A stretch of DNA of 64,000 nt from Oncomelania hupensis (GCA_036898135.1 CM072511.1:159121652-159185651); one strand, 5' to 3'. Positions 1-11,990 are shown, counted from the first letter of the stretch. The notes: generated from the letters alone by a model not told the origin. Program-made: numbers and translations.

Positions 1-88
1 TATACTGATATGAGAAAGTTCCTGGGGAAAATTGACGCTAAAATCCCTTTACGTCATCTTCTCCCACCGAACTCCTCGCATCGTTGTC

Positions 89-290
<202 letters not shown>

Positions 291-299
291 TCAGTATGA

Positions 300-900
300 T
301 GAATTAAAAAAAGGTTTTTGGAAGGCCTAAAATAACCTTGACCTTCAAGGTCAACGCCAAAACGGAAAAAATACGAAAGAGCAATCTATTATCTAAAAAA
401 ACAAGAAGTTTGGTATTTCTATCTCTCATAGTTTTAGGGTCAGTACCCATACGAACCGACTTTGAAAAGATTCAGTGACCTTGATCTAGGAACGAGATTG
501 ACCAAATTTGGATTTAATGTGACTCTCATTGATATCTATCATGCTTCAAAAAATTATAAGTTCAGTAATAATAACTTAGAAAAAATTGAAATTTTGTGAA
601 AATTTGACCCTGCGACCTTTACCTTGATGTGAAGTAATTCATTCACTGATCATTTTCAAGGTCTCGTGGATATACCCCATCTTATCAAGCTTGGTTGTGA
701 TAGATGACATGTTCCGAGTACTTCGTCACTTTAACGTTTTGCACCCACGGACGGACAGAAATACGGGCGGGTGGACGGACAATTTTTTCTTTTATTTATT
801 TATTTTTTTTAATTGAGGGGAGAATGGGTTGTGTGTGTGTGTTTATTTTCAATTGTGGAATGTTTAGGATTCATCTCGCACAGATTTGTAAAAATATGGA
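300..900 (+). repeat. Dispersed TGACCTTGA-type repeat, copy 1
   Basis: Non-coding repeat starting at an A/T-rich run with GGCCTAAAAT and CCTTGACC motifs, then phrases found again elsewhere: CTCTCATAG, ATATCTATCATGC, ATAAGTTCA, and a tail with a GGACGGACAG run and ATTTGTAAAAATATGGAC. Related copies occur near 25.9-27.9, 48.8-49.7 and 52.0-52.7 kb. No open frame is shared, and no terminal repeats are clear. Confidence 0.7.
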
Positions 901-953
901 CATAAATTGTTTGGGGTGAATACGTAGACTTACATTGCTGCATGCATTTGAGT

Positions 954-954
<1 letters not shown>

Positions 955-1030
<76 letters not shown>

Positions 1031-1080
1031 TGTATTTAGGTAGCGTTTTTCACTAGGTAAATCAGTTCAAAGCGAAAAAA
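955..1080 (-). repeat. Retroposon tail with (ATT)n
   Basis: An (AAT)n tract (about 955-1029) is followed by GTGTATTTAGGTAGCG. Read on the minus strand this is CGCTACCTAAATACAC before (ATT)n, similar to the GCGCTATA-type tails that precede (ATT)n at 1690-1805 and at the CR1/L2-like LINE 3' end near 8600. It is probably the 3' end of a SINE or LINE. Confidence 0.5.
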
Positions 1081-1163
1081 ACTGATTTTAAGAATACCTT
1101 TTAACTGATTATGTGTGAATTTCTCTCATCGAGATTCTAAAAATAATGTTCTTATTCTTATAC

Positions 1164-1447
1164 CTTTCCAAGTGGGATGTACATTTGTCCAACAGAACTT
1201 GTCAGTCGGTAGCAGTACTTGAAATGCCCATTTTTCCTCCGCCTGGGACCGTCGTAGAGCCAAATGCCAAACTTGGACATGCCTTCCAGAGCGCTGTCAA
1301 CTTTACCTGGGCACTTTGGTAGAACCAGGAAGCGTCGTTGTCGTTGTGTGTCGATAGGACCGCTGTTTCTGTTGAACCAATCGTGACAGGCCTGGTCTGG
1401 ATTGGACGACCCTTCTCCGATTTTGAAGATCCAACCACCATTCAAAC
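1164..1447 (-). CDS. Exon: NIDO end and AMOP-like domain
   Basis: 284 bp, acceptor GATGTAG, donor GGAAAG|GTATAA, phase 0 at the end. After the NIDO tail NGGWIFKIGEG it reads ACHDWFNRN, then LPKCPGKVDSALEG, then FKYCYRL and SSVGQMYIPLGK. The spacing fits AMOP (CxxWY, then PPCPCxLxxA, then GxGQQCCY), but several cysteines are replaced: CPG instead of CPC and QMYI instead of QCCY. So it is AMOP-like rather than a clean member. Exons further 3' lie before position 1. Confidence 0.75.
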
Positions 1448-1554
1448 CTACATCATTGAATTTCTTTTATTTAGAATGCATATCATGTGTCAAAAGAATT
1501 ATTACATCGCCGCTGAGAAAAATACTGCAGTAGGAGCAATAAAAAAAAAATGTA

Positions 1555-1704
1555 GGCATAGACAAGACGTACAACAATGGCATATATTGGGGCCCGCGCG
1601 TGCCTGTGTGCGCGCTCGTGCAGATAGAGTGTGCATGATCGCGTATGACTGCGAGGGTCTGTGTGCCGAGAGCAGACTGCAAGTCTGGTTGAGCGCTATA
1701 CAAA

Positions 1705-1801
<97 letters not shown>

Positions 1802-1806
1802 CTTCA
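1555..1806 (+). repeat. SINE-like fragment ending in (ATT)n
   Basis: About 140 bp of GC-rich sequence rich in GTGTGTGC-type phrases ends with GAGCGCTATACAAAT and then about 95 bp of (ATT)n. The tail resembles the 3' end of the CR1/L2-like LINE in this window, which suggests a retroposon that borrowed a LINE tail. No clear Pol III A or B box was identified, so the SINE label is tentative. It lies between the AMOP and NIDO exons. Confidence 0.45.
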
Positions 1807-2146
1807 CACGAATCATTCAACATATCCAACAAACTCTTTTAGTTGGATTTAGAATGACACTTGGAAGGGTATGCACCAATTTTTCACCGCCTTTCTAATA
1901 CGATTTTTTTAAACTTATTAATGCTCATTTACTTTTTGTGTGTCCTTCCCCTTCCTTATTTTCTTCACCTTCTTTTCTCCGAGTTGTATCGCTTGCTTAT
2001 TTTCCTCTGCCCTTCTGGTGGCACTGTGATTATTGTATCATATCCACAAAGAGTTCAATCTAGAAAGCATTTAATAAAGTGTTGTCATTTACTAGGTCAT
2101 TTCTACTTTTGCATGCACTGTCAAAATGTGGTTATACACTACCTAC

Positions 2147-2384
2147 CGGTATTGCCCCGTATCGTATCCATGGTCAACACGTCAATCGTACGTGAGACTG
2201 ACAGGTCGCGACATTCTTCGATTCGGTCTCCCTTGACGTTCGTGAAACCCACATCAATGGGAGCGAAGCTTTCAGTTGCGTTTCTCCAACTCATTTTATT
2301 TTCTTCAAACAGCAATATGGCGTATGTTTCAGATCTTTTCTTGTTGCTAGTGGCTATTGCCACTTGAAATGTTGCTGATCCAAA
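2147..2384 (-). CDS. Exon: C-terminal half of NIDO domain
   Basis: 238 bp, acceptor GTATTTTTCAG, donor CCG|GTAGGT, phase 1. It opens FGSATFQVAIATS, the NIDO TFQAVLATDG motif, followed by ETYAILLFEENKMSW (the FAIFxYxxxxW strand), then VGFTNVKGDRIEEC (the AGFxxGDG loop) and MDTIRGNTG. The split Gly codon with the next exon gives NTGLNGGWIFKIG, matching the NIDO C-terminal signature GRWxFRV. The junction is therefore supported by homology as well as phase. Confidence 0.85.
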
Positions 2385-2642
2385 CTGAAAAATACAAACA
2401 AAACTATTTAGAATGGCTTTCCCTTATGTTAATGTAACAATTAACTTACTAAGCCTGCCAGTGTCGGAAATGTCCCTGTGTACACAAAAATATGTAGGCG
2501 AGATACAGACTACATTTCGGAAGTATTTAGTGTTTTCGGTATGTCAGGCTGAAGAAAAAAGTATGCTTTCTTATTGTATTTTTTAATATGTTTGTGGTGT
2601 TAACTTCACTCCTGATGATAGTAATGTATGTGTATAAAGTGG

Positions 2643-3389
<747 letters not shown>

Positions 3390-3800
3390 TTTGTATCTGT
3401 GAATCCCCTAAATAATGAAAACTGCAGTCCCTAAACTATGAATTGTTTACGTAAATAACGCATTATTGCAACATCCCCTAAATAATATATTATTTAGCAA
3501 ATTATGCTAAATAATGCCTTATAAAGTTATATAGGTAAACAAATCATTATTCAGAAACATTTCTAAATAATACATTACACAAAATCTGCAAAAATTGCAT
3601 TATATAGGTAAACAATTCCTTAAACAAGGCCTTATTTACCTATATCATGATTTATTCACCTAAACAATATATTGTTTAGATAAATAATAAGTTATTTACT
3701 GACAAAAGATATTATTTATGGAAATCTTACATTGTTGGTAAACAAATGAATATTATAAAAATATGTTTCTAAATAAAGATTATTTAGCTGAAAGTGGTGA
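3390..3800. repeat. A/T-rich repeat of palindromic AAATAAT units
   Basis: The segment is built from variants of CTAAATAAT and its complement, for example CTAAATAATATATTATTTAG near 3478 and AACAATATATTGTTTAG near 3665, plus repeated TATAGGTAAACAA. Many units are self-complementary, so the strand could fold into a series of small hairpins. It may be a decayed foldback or MITE-like element. Confidence 0.5.
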
Positions 3801-3829
3801 AACTAAATATTTTACAAGGGGAATTCCAT

Positions 3830-3869
3830 GATTGATTGATTGATTTATTGTTGCTTTAGGTCCAGCGGA
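3830..3869 (-). mobile_element. 40-bp extremely 5'-truncated retroposon copy (TGAT-tailed family)
   Basis: Only the last 40 bp of the family seen at 12393-13103: the GATTGATTGATT tail and TTGCTTTAGGTCCAGCGGA. It is flanked by a perfect 12-bp duplication GGGGAATTCCAT at 3818-3829 and 3870-3881. The duplication shows it is an independent insertion rather than a decayed longer copy. Confidence 0.85.
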
Positions 3870-3879
3870 GGGGAATTCC

Positions 3880-4180
3880 ATAGGAATCAATGAAACAACA
3901 ACTGAGGACACTAACAAGCTATGGTTCAGTGGTGATGAAACCAAACACCAACTTGGAGTCGTCTTAGTCGGTCGTAAAGAGATCTCGAAGTTGTACTCCA
4001 TAAAACAACAAGATGCTCATACTGAGAGTTTCAGGAAAGCCAAAGATATGATCATCTCCAGTATTCAAGTCTATGCCCCACTGCCCATGATAATGACAAA
4101 GTGAGGCAGTATTATTCCAGACAGGAAGAATTTTTTTTTTCCAAAAACAGACATCTTGATAGTACATGGCGATTGGAATG
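3880..4180 (+). pseudogene. LINE endonuclease fragment (RTE-like)
   Basis: In broken frames this reads FSGDETKHQLGVVL, then IQVYAPLP and, after a shift, LIVHGDWNV. These match the endonuclease region of the same type of element as at 5173-5560 (QAYAPTSDN, VQGDWNAKVG). It is interrupted at GGAATG by an LTR fragment at 4181. Confidence 0.55.
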
Positions 4181-4355
4181 TGTTACGATTGAGACGCGCA
4201 CGATAGTTCGGAACATTTTGTGTTGCAAAGCACACAATAATAGCGTGTATTTACCTTTGATTTGATTCTGCGCTGTTGCTATAAAACGCTCTGTATAATT
4301 TTGATAATTTTTGTCAGTCGATATTGTTGTAGTAGCGTTGAAAGTTTTTCTGGAA
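4181..4355 (+). mobile_element. Truncated LTR of the Gmr1-type gypsy family
   Basis: Starts TGTTACGATTGAGACGCGCA and continues with GCAAAGCACACAATAAT and TTTACCTTTGATTTGATT, matching in order the beginning of the LTRs at 37741 and (minus strand) 46542. The 3' part of the LTR is missing. It lies inside a LINE remnant. Confidence 0.7.
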
Positions 4356-4375
4356 TCTGGAAAGGTCGCTGCCAA

Positions 4376-4479
4376 TACTGAAACAAGAAGTAGATCAGGC
4401 AGTCCACAGTATGACGATTGGCAAAGCTCTACTTCCTGACAACATTGCAGCAGAATTGCTGAAGGAGGGCGGGGAAGAG

Positions 4480-4557
<78 letters not shown>
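4376..4557 (+). repeat. LINE RT fragment followed by (ATT)n
   Basis: 4376-4478 reads EVDQAVHS, then DNIAAELLKEGGEE, the segment just upstream of the RT core in RTE-like LINEs (compare DSIPAESLQAGGEA in the copy near 30.8 kb). It is followed directly by about 79 bp of (ATT)n. Confidence 0.5.
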
Positions 4558-4587
4558 GTAGGTTCGGGCACTGAATAGAATAGACCC

Positions 4588-6215
4588 AACGTTTACCCGC
4601 GTGTCATAAGAGGCGACTAACAGGGGTGATGTCAGCACGGCATCACTGGGCGAAAGTCTTCTACACAGAGGTCATCGGCCAGGACGGAGGAAACTCACGT
4701 TACAATAGGTTCAAATACCACGTGCTAGGGGCCAGGGCGAGCCACACTGTACTCATATATTTCGGCTGTGGCCACCAGCTTGGAAAGGATTGGGTCCCGC
4801 CAGATCTTTCTTGCCCAAGAAACACCGTATGATGAAAAGAACCACTCACTCCATACCGGATCGCATATCGGTCGTCGTCCGGGTCACAAAGGACCGCCCC
4901 TTCCGTTGACCACCAGGACGGAGGTGATAAGTGTGTTACTGATGGACAACTTAGCAAGATCCGCACGAGAGACAACATCATCATAGGAACCTGGAATGTT
5001 AGGATCAGGATGGAAAATAAAAAGAACTGGCCCACGAGCTGGACCGCTATTGATGGAACATTTTAGTATCAGCGAACTGCGCTAGAAAGATCTATGTGAA
5101 ACAACGACTGACAAAGGCCACAAGCTTTATTTCAGCGGGAGAGATGACAGGCACGAACACGGCGTTGGATTCTTGGTCCATAAAGACGTTCTAGCCACTG
5201 TCATGGTTTGCCGCCCAGTCTCCCATAAAATCATTACCATCCGTCTGAGAGCAGCCCCTTTCAACATCACCATCATCCAGGCCTATGCCCCAACATCAGA
5301 CAATGACGACAGCGAAGTCGAGAATTTCTATGAACATCTACAAGCTGTCCTTGACCAAGTGCCGAAGAAGGACATAGTCAGAGTGCAAGGCGACTGGAAT
5401 GCCAAGGTTGGTCAAGATGCGCACCACAGCTGGGAAGACACATGTGGACCCATTGCAAAAACGAGACAATTCCAGATACAACAATCTGATACTGGCAAAC
5501 ACGTTTGGTTTCCACACAAAATCCAGACGATGGACCTGGTACAGTCCCAGCGGGGAGCATCACAAACAGACTGATTACATTGGTCATGAAAGGCTTCAGA
5601 TCAAGCGTCAACATTGGCAGGATACGCACTTTTCCAGGACATGTGTGACAAACGAAGAGAGATGAAAAGGAAAAGAACACCTCACAGGGAGCTGATACCT
5701 ACCGAAAAATCAACACTGATATCCGAAAAGGCGTGCGCGCGGCAAAAGAGATGCCAGGAAATAGAGAACAGCCTGAACAAGAACAACAGCAAAAAGGCTT
5801 ACCATACTCATACTGTGAAGCAGGAGTTAAACAGCCCAAGGTCTCCACGATCCAAAGCAAGTCTGGCTTTTGCATTACAGAAGAGCAAGAAGTCTTGGAT
5901 AGATGGACAGAGTACTGCTCTGATCTTTTCAACCACACACCAAACTGAGACCCATCTGTTTTAGCATGTCCCTAGAACATGGAAAATAAAAAAATCCTCC
6001 CAATTCCCCGAGAAGAAGTTGAGACAGCAGTGCAATCGCTGAAGAAGGTAAGTCATCGGGAATGGACAATACCCGCATAACTGCTTCAAGCTGGAGGAGA
6101 AGCGACGGTTGACGCTCTCGCCTTTATCTGTAACAAGATCTGGCAGAGTGGGGAGTGGCCTACACCATGGACCCAGTTGCTTCTCTCCACTTTTCCCAAA
6201 AAAGGGTAACCGTCA
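4588..6215 (+). mobile_element. RTE-like LINE copy, 5' part, decayed
   Basis: The endonuclease domain lies at about 5115-5575: DRHEHGVGFLVHKD, IIQAYAPTSDNDDSEVENFYEHLQ and VQGDWNAKVG, with the Asn of DWN being the usual EN residue. Downstream frames shift repeatedly: RYNNLILANTFG (5480s), CDKRREMKRKRT (5640s), QEIENSLNKNNSKKAY (5750s), WTEYCSDLFN (5900s), then the segment before RT (QSGEWPTPWTQ near 6150), ending GNRQEL near 6215. The RT core is absent. The same order appears on the minus strand at 31972-30640. Confidence 0.75.
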
Positions 6216-6602
6216 GGAGTTGCGGGTTTTCTTCTTGAAGTAGCAGCAAAATAATTAATGTACTGATTTGGTGCTGCTCAACCTAAAAAGAGGTATTATG
6301 TAATGCTTTCCCCAGAACTGAGACTACGTTACTGTCAATGTGAAGCTACGTAACGGACCAGCTACGTTACGTCATCGGTAGTCTATACAGGCAGCATAGG
6401 TTGGTGAGAGGCGATGTAAGCCTCAGCTACGCAGGGCTGAAGAAAAGCAGCGCAAATTTCATTTATTACATTTATTAGGGGGTTGGTCCTATCACAAAAT
6501 AGTTGTGGTCTATGAAGACGACGAATCCAGCACTTTTGACAGTCTTCCATATTGATACTTTCTCACATTTTCTCGCGCTCTCTGAGACCCCCGTGATATG
6601 AA

Positions 6603-8103
6603 GCGCCATGTGTCCATTTATTCTATGTGACCATTCTATACATAGAATAAATTCTATGCACATAGAAAGCATTCTATGCACACAAAAAGCATTCATTAGT
6701 TGAAATTCCATTTATAAAAAAGAAACCAATATTGTAAGTCATAGAATAAAATTCTTTGTATAGAATAACATTCTATAATATAGTGTAAAATTCTATGTCC
6801 ATAATACAATTCTATGTATAGAATAACATTTTATAATAGAGAATAAGATTCTATGTATGTAATACAATTATATATTATAGAATGCACTTGTATAGAATTA
6901 TATTCTATAACATAGAATGAATTCTATAACATAAAATAAATTGCATGACATAGAATTAATTCTATACGCATAGAATGATTTCTATAACATAGAATGAATT
7001 CTTTAACATAAAATAAATTATATGACAGAAAATGAATTCTATGTGCATAGAATAAATTGTATAACATAGAATGAATTCTATAATAAAGAATGAATTCTAT
7101 ATGCATAGAATGAATAGTATAACATAGAATGAATAAGATGACATAGAATGAATTCTATGACATAGAATGAATTCTATAACATAGAATGAATTCTATAGCA
7201 TAGAATGAATTCTATGACATAGAATTTATTCTATAGCATAGAATTCATTCTATGTTACAGAATGAATTCTATGTCGTAGAATTCATTCTATGACATAGAA
7301 TTCATTCTATGTTATAGAATTCATTCTATGCTATAGAATAAATTCTATGTCATAGAATTCATTCTATGCTATAGAATTCATTCTATGTCATAGAATTCAT
7401 TCTATGTCATCTTATTCATTCTATGTTATACTATTCATTCTATGCCTATAGAATTCATTCTATGTCATATAATGAACTCTATGTCATAGAATTCATTCTA
7501 TGCTATAAAATTCATTCTATGCATATAGAATTCATTCTTTATTATAGAATTCATTCTATGTTATACAATTTATTCTATGCACACAGAAGTCATGTTATAT
7601 CATATAATTTATTTTATGTTAAAGAATTCATTCTATGTTATAGAATGAATTCTGTGCGTATAGAATTCATTCTATGTCATGCAATTTATTTTATGTTAAA
7701 GAATTCATTCTATGTTATAGAATGAATTCTATGCACACAGAATAAATTCTATGTTATAGAATTCATTCTTTGTAATAGAATTCATTTTATGTTACAGAAT
7801 ATAATTCTATGCATACAAGTGCATTCTATAATATAGATATGTATTATATACATAGAATCTTATTCTCTATTATAAAATGTTATTATTTACATAGAATTTT
7901 ATTATGGACATAGAATTTTACACTATATTATAGAATGTTATTCTATACAAAGAATTTTATTCTATGACTTACAATATTGGTTTCTTTTTTATAAATGGAG
8001 TTTCAACTAATGAATGCTTTTTGTGTGTATAGAATGCTTTCTATGTGCATAGAATTTATTCTATGTATAGAATGGTCACATAGAATAAATGGACACATGG
8101 CGC
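6603..8103. mobile_element. 1.5 kb palindromic foldback element
   Basis: The left end GCGCCATGTGTCCATTTATT is the exact complement of the right end at 8091-8103 and beyond. The symmetry continues for hundreds of bases: the AAAGCATTCATTAGTTGAAA segment near 6690 reappears inverted near 8010, and TTTATAAAAAAGAAACCAAT near 6711 reappears inverted near 7975. The interior is an imperfect array of about 19-20 bp units such as CATAGAATGAATTCTATGA, themselves near-palindromic and often carrying GAATTC. The centre falls at about 7310-7355; arm lengths differ by small indels. No coding region; flanking duplications are not clear. Confidence 0.85.
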
Positions 8104-8477
8104 CCTATACGTGCCCTAAGTACTTTATAATTACTCCTCACACCTACCCCTTACTACGTACAACTTACACACAGTTTTTAACTTTAAATAAATGTTCATT
8201 AAACTGTCTAAAATCTGTGTTTAACTTGTGTAGCCTGTAAACTTTTTATGCACTCCTTATTTACAGCACACTGAACTGGGCCCAGGACACAGCTTCTAGG
8301 ACGTGAGAGTAATAGCAATAGAAAAGGTCTATACGGATAGTCTGGAGGCCAGACTGAAGACGTTGTGGTCGTATGGATTGAGTACACTTGATTGAAACCG
8401 GAGAGAGTGAGAAAAAGTGACAGTCGTATGATCATCGTATATGAGGAAAAGAGAAAAGAAAAACAGATAATTTGACT

Positions 8478-8531
<54 letters not shown>

Positions 8532-8570
8532 TATAATAAGATAAGATAAGATAACAATTTTATTTTGCAA
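8104..8570. other. Unassigned sequence with (GA)n
   Basis: No gene or element recognised. It contains a (GA)n tract at about 8481-8530 followed by ATAAGATAAGATAAGATAAC. Confidence 0.6.
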
Positions 8571-8961
8571 GGGTAATAATAATAATAATAATAACGGATT
8601 TTTATATAGCGGGTACTCCAGCCTATGACCAGACTCACCACGCTTTACATAGTCATTACATATAAGTACATGCACTCGATGAAACATCACTTTTGCTACA
8701 ATACACCAAAAGACGGGACAGTAAAGGTACAGACTATTTACAACTATGTACATAAATTACAAAAAAAGACAAAAATATACTATTTACAACTATGTACACA
8801 AATGACAAAAAAGACAGAAAATAGAATAGCAAAAACCTATTCACAGCTATTTATATGCCCGGTTAGGCCCAGGAAGAAAAACAGTATAAATATTTACAGC
8901 CGTTTATACACTTGCGGATCAGACATAGACAAAAGATGAGAGAATGGCAGCGGGATACAAA

Positions 8962-10577
8962 TCAATCTGAATAATGCAGTTTGAAGAGGTGGGTTTTGAG
9001 GGCCTTTTTGAATGCTTGTGTTGATTGTATGTTGCGGATATGGGCGGGAAGGGAATTCCATTGCTTAGGTGCAGAGTAAGCGAATGCACGTTGGCCGTAT
9101 GTCTTAGTGCGGGTGACGGGAACCTTGAGTGTGCGAGTGTCAGCAGAAGATCTTAAAGTGCGTGAAGGGGAGTAGACAGACAGTAGATCAGCAAGGTAGG
9201 AAGGACAAGAATCTGTGAAGAAGTTGTGACAGAGAACAGAGTTTGTACTCTATGAGTGCTTGCACAGGAAGCCAGTGAAGGGAATGTAGTAGAGGTGTGA
9301 TGTGATCGCGTTTCTTAGCTCGGAATACTAGTCTAGCTGCTGAGTTCTGAACCTTTTGTAGTTTGTCAATGATGTGTTTCGGGGAGCCAGCAAGGAGAGA
9401 GTTGCAATAGTCAAGACGAGAAAGGACGAGAGCGCAGACTAGGGTTTTGGTGGCAGGGACTGTAAGATAGTGGCGAAAGGAGCTGATTTGGCGTATGGCC
9501 GTGTATGCAGAGCGACAGACGTTGGAGATGTGGTTGTTGAGGGACAGGTCATCGGAGAGAATGTAGCCGAGATTTCTTGCTGAGGATGAGAACTGAATGT
9601 TTGTAGTCCCTACTGTAAGCGATGTTGGGAGAGGCGAGAGTGAGGAGGAGGTGTTGTGCTTGTGAATGAGGAGGGCTTCGGTTTTATCGTCATTAAGCTT
9701 AAGCTTGTTGAGTGTCATCCATGACTTAATGTCTGTGATGCAGTTCTCCAAAGTCTGAACAGTGGAATTAATGAGAGAGGGGGCGGTGGATTTATACAGT
9801 TGTGTGTCGTCTGCAAATGACTGACTGTCAACAGCATGCTTTCTAAGCAGGAGAAGCAGTGGCTTGGTGTACAGAGTGAATAACACCGGCCCTAAAACGG
9901 AACCCTGAGGCACGCCGCACACCAAGTCTGCTGTGCTGGAGAAACAGCCATCGACAGTGACTGCTTGTGATCTGTCGGAAAGATATGAGTGGAACCAAGC
10001 CAGGACCGAGCCAGAGATTCCAAAGTAGTGTTGAAGAGTGTTAAAGAGAATGTGATGGTCGACTGTGTCAAAGGCGGCTGAGAGGTCTAATAAGGTGAGA
10101 ACGGAGACGTTACCATTATCTAAGGCAAGCAACAGATCATTGGTTACCTTTAGGAGGGCTGTCTCAGTGCTGTGGAAGGGTCGGTAGGCAGACTGGTTGG
10201 GGCAAAGTAAAGCGTTATCATATAGGTAGGCAAACAGTTGTTTGAGAACAATTTTTTCTATGACTTTGGACAGGAAGGAGAGGTTTGAAACAGGTCTATA
10301 GTTCTTTAGATTATTTTTGTCTAAACTTGGCTTTTTAAGGAGGGGTTTGATGACAGCCGCTTTGAGCACAGACGGAACAACACCAGAGGACAGACTCTCG
10401 TTGATAATGTGGGTAATGGTCGGGAGTAGAGGGTCAAGATTCTCTATCAACATGGGGGTAGGAATGGGGTCGAGAGAGCAAGATGTTGGTTTTGAGCTTA
10501 AGATGACTTTCTTGACTTCTTGCTCTGTTATTGGTTGAAAAACTTCCATCTTTGCGGTGGTGAGGGAAGGTGAGAAT
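8962..10577 (-). pseudogene. Reverse transcriptase of CR1/L2-like LINE
   Basis: RT blocks in order: LKNYRPVSNLSFLSKVIEK, then LDLSAAFDTVDHHIL, then GVPQGSVLGPVLF, then the catalytic SFADDTQLY (FADD), then WMTLNKLKLNDDKTE. The C-terminal region has ALVLSRLDYCNSLLAG and LVFRAKKRDHITP, then LHWLPVQALIEYKLCSL. After that the main frame runs out at 9188, but the coding sense continues in another frame (SYLADLLSVY, QWNSLPAHIR, FKKALKTHLFKLHYSD) to a TGA at 8962-8964. A single frameshift near 9228 therefore breaks an otherwise open gene. Upstream it joins the linker in frame once the 10578-10810 insertion is set aside. Confidence 0.85.
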
Positions 10578-10810
10578 TTTTTTTTTTTTTTGAACCTCAG
10601 TTGCATGCAGACCTAATCCACCTTTTTGTTTCTTTTTTTTTCTTTCTTTTTTTTTTCTTTCTTTTTTTTTTCTTCTTTTTTTTCAATCAGGTTTTTTTTA
10701 GGTCTTCTTCATTGGTTCTTTTTTAATATTTCTTTATGTGGAACATTTTTTTTAAATTAACATAAATGTATACATGTAAATTTATAATATCAAATATTGA
10801 TATTGATATT
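10578..10810 (-). mobile_element. 233-bp poly(A)-type retroinsertion in the LINE
   Basis: Flanked by a perfect 10-bp duplication AGGTGAGAAT at 10568-10577 and 10811-10820. On the minus strand it ends in an A-rich run next to the duplication, as expected for target-primed insertion of an RNA copy. The body is A-rich with repeated AAAGAAAGAAA runs and has no recognised homology. Removing it and one duplication restores the LINE reading NPFSPSLTTAK. Confidence 0.8.
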
Positions 10811-11366
10811 AGGTGAGAATGGGTTAATGAGTGGGATCTCATGGCTATCAAGAGCGACCCTTATGTCAGCCACTTTCTGTGTGAAATAATTACAAAATAC
10901 ATCTGGGAGCTGACATGCTGGATGTGTGGATGGGAGTGATGTTGCATTGCTCTTACCCTTTAGCTGATTGCAAATGTCAAACAACTGTTTACAAGTTTCG
11001 CTGCTGCTAATTCTGTCGCTAAAGTACCGGGTTTTGGCAGTCTGGACTATTTTAGTGACCCGTTTTTTTGCAGCGGTGAAAATCTGCTTGCTGACTTCTA
11101 AACCCGATTTGAGCCACTTTTTCTCAGCTTTGCGTCGGTGTTTCTTCGCCTCGGAGAGCTCGTCCGTAATAGACTCGTACCAGGGTGCTGAGCGAGTTGC
11201 CTTGACCTTTTTCTGGGCCACGGGAGCGTGCCGATCAAGCACCGCCTGAAGTGTACTATTCAGCTGATCCACAGTGGGGCACAGTTCTGGGGTCACTTTA
11301 GCGGTAAGCTCTTGCTTGAAAGCATCCCTATCCATGGTACGCAGGCTGCGAGCCTTCCTGAACATG
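10811..11366 (-). pseudogene. LINE linker region between EN and RT
   Basis: Open frame with AELTVxPEL-like and VKATRSAPWYESITDELSEA motifs, then KKHRRKAEKKW and TAKTRYFSDRI; these are typical of the segment between the endonuclease and RT in CR1/L2-type elements. It continues in frame into the RT after the 233-bp insertion. Near 11360-11390 a run of G on the plus strand (C on the minus strand) marks a frame change from the endonuclease. Confidence 0.75.
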
Positions 11367-11975
11367 GGGGGAGGAGGGGGGGGGGGGGGCTGCGACGCTT
11401 AGTTCGCACATGACACAGAAATGGTCAGATGTTAATTCCTGGGTGACTGAAGTTGATCTAACAACATTATCCTGAGGCCTATGCATAACCCAATCTATGA
11501 TGTGACCACGGCTGTGAGTGGGTTCTGTGACTGACTGAGAAAGACTAAACTGATCTAAAAGTTCAATCATTTTTGCGGTGGAAGGTTGCTGGGGTTGGTC
11601 AAAGTGAAAGTTAATGTCTCCTAAGACTATGTATGTTCCTGACAGTGTGTTGCAATAATCAAGCAGGACTGGAAATTCTTGGTGGAAAAATGCATCAGTT
11701 AATTTATTTTTCTTGCTTGGAAAGGTGCGATATATGCATATGAAGTGAATGTTCTGCTGTGGAACGGACAGGCTAAGTTGAACAACTTCAAAGGACGAAT
11801 GAGTGAAAGCGAAGTCTGTAATGAAGCCAAGGTGACGGGACAGACTGTTTCTGTAAATGATAGCGAGGCCACCCCCGCGATTTGAGCGAGGCAGCGAGCA
11901 TACTAGCCAGTAGCCAGGGTAAAAGAATAAGCGCTGGATGCGCTTTTTTACATCTTGCCCTTGGGGCTTTAACAA
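11328..11975 (-). pseudogene. LINE apurinic-like endonuclease
   Basis: Open for 215 codons. It shows RGGGLAIIYRN, IHFICIYR, YIVLGDINFHFD (the GDxN motif), HIIDWVMHRP and LTSDHFCVMCEL with the catalytic SDH. The N-terminal N/E motif region is missing or degraded, so the element is probably 5'-truncated near 11990. Confidence 0.8.
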
Positions 11976-11990
11976 TAACTATTAAATACA

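Larger units (their letters stand above)
8574..11990 (-). mobile_element. CR1/L2-like LINE, nearly complete
   Basis: On the minus strand, in order: endonuclease (11975-11340), linker (to 10811), RT (about 10577-9230), C-terminal region (to 8962), 3' UTR, then the terminal CCCGCTATATAAAAATCCG followed by a short (TTA)n tail at 8574-8594. The jockey-superfamily signature is clear. Defects are few: one frameshift near 9228 and one 233-bp insertion at 10578. A 3'-end-only copy of the same family sits at 29194-29513 on the plus strand. Confidence 0.85.

Noticed and set aside
7423..7725. 100-codon open frame in the palindrome, and its mirror at 6924-7106
   Set aside because: It arises from the repeated ATAGAATTCATTCTAT unit, which happens to lack stops in one frame on each strand.
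6603..8103. CRISPR array
   Set aside because: Units are contiguous and near-palindromic without unique spacers, and the DNA is clearly animal.
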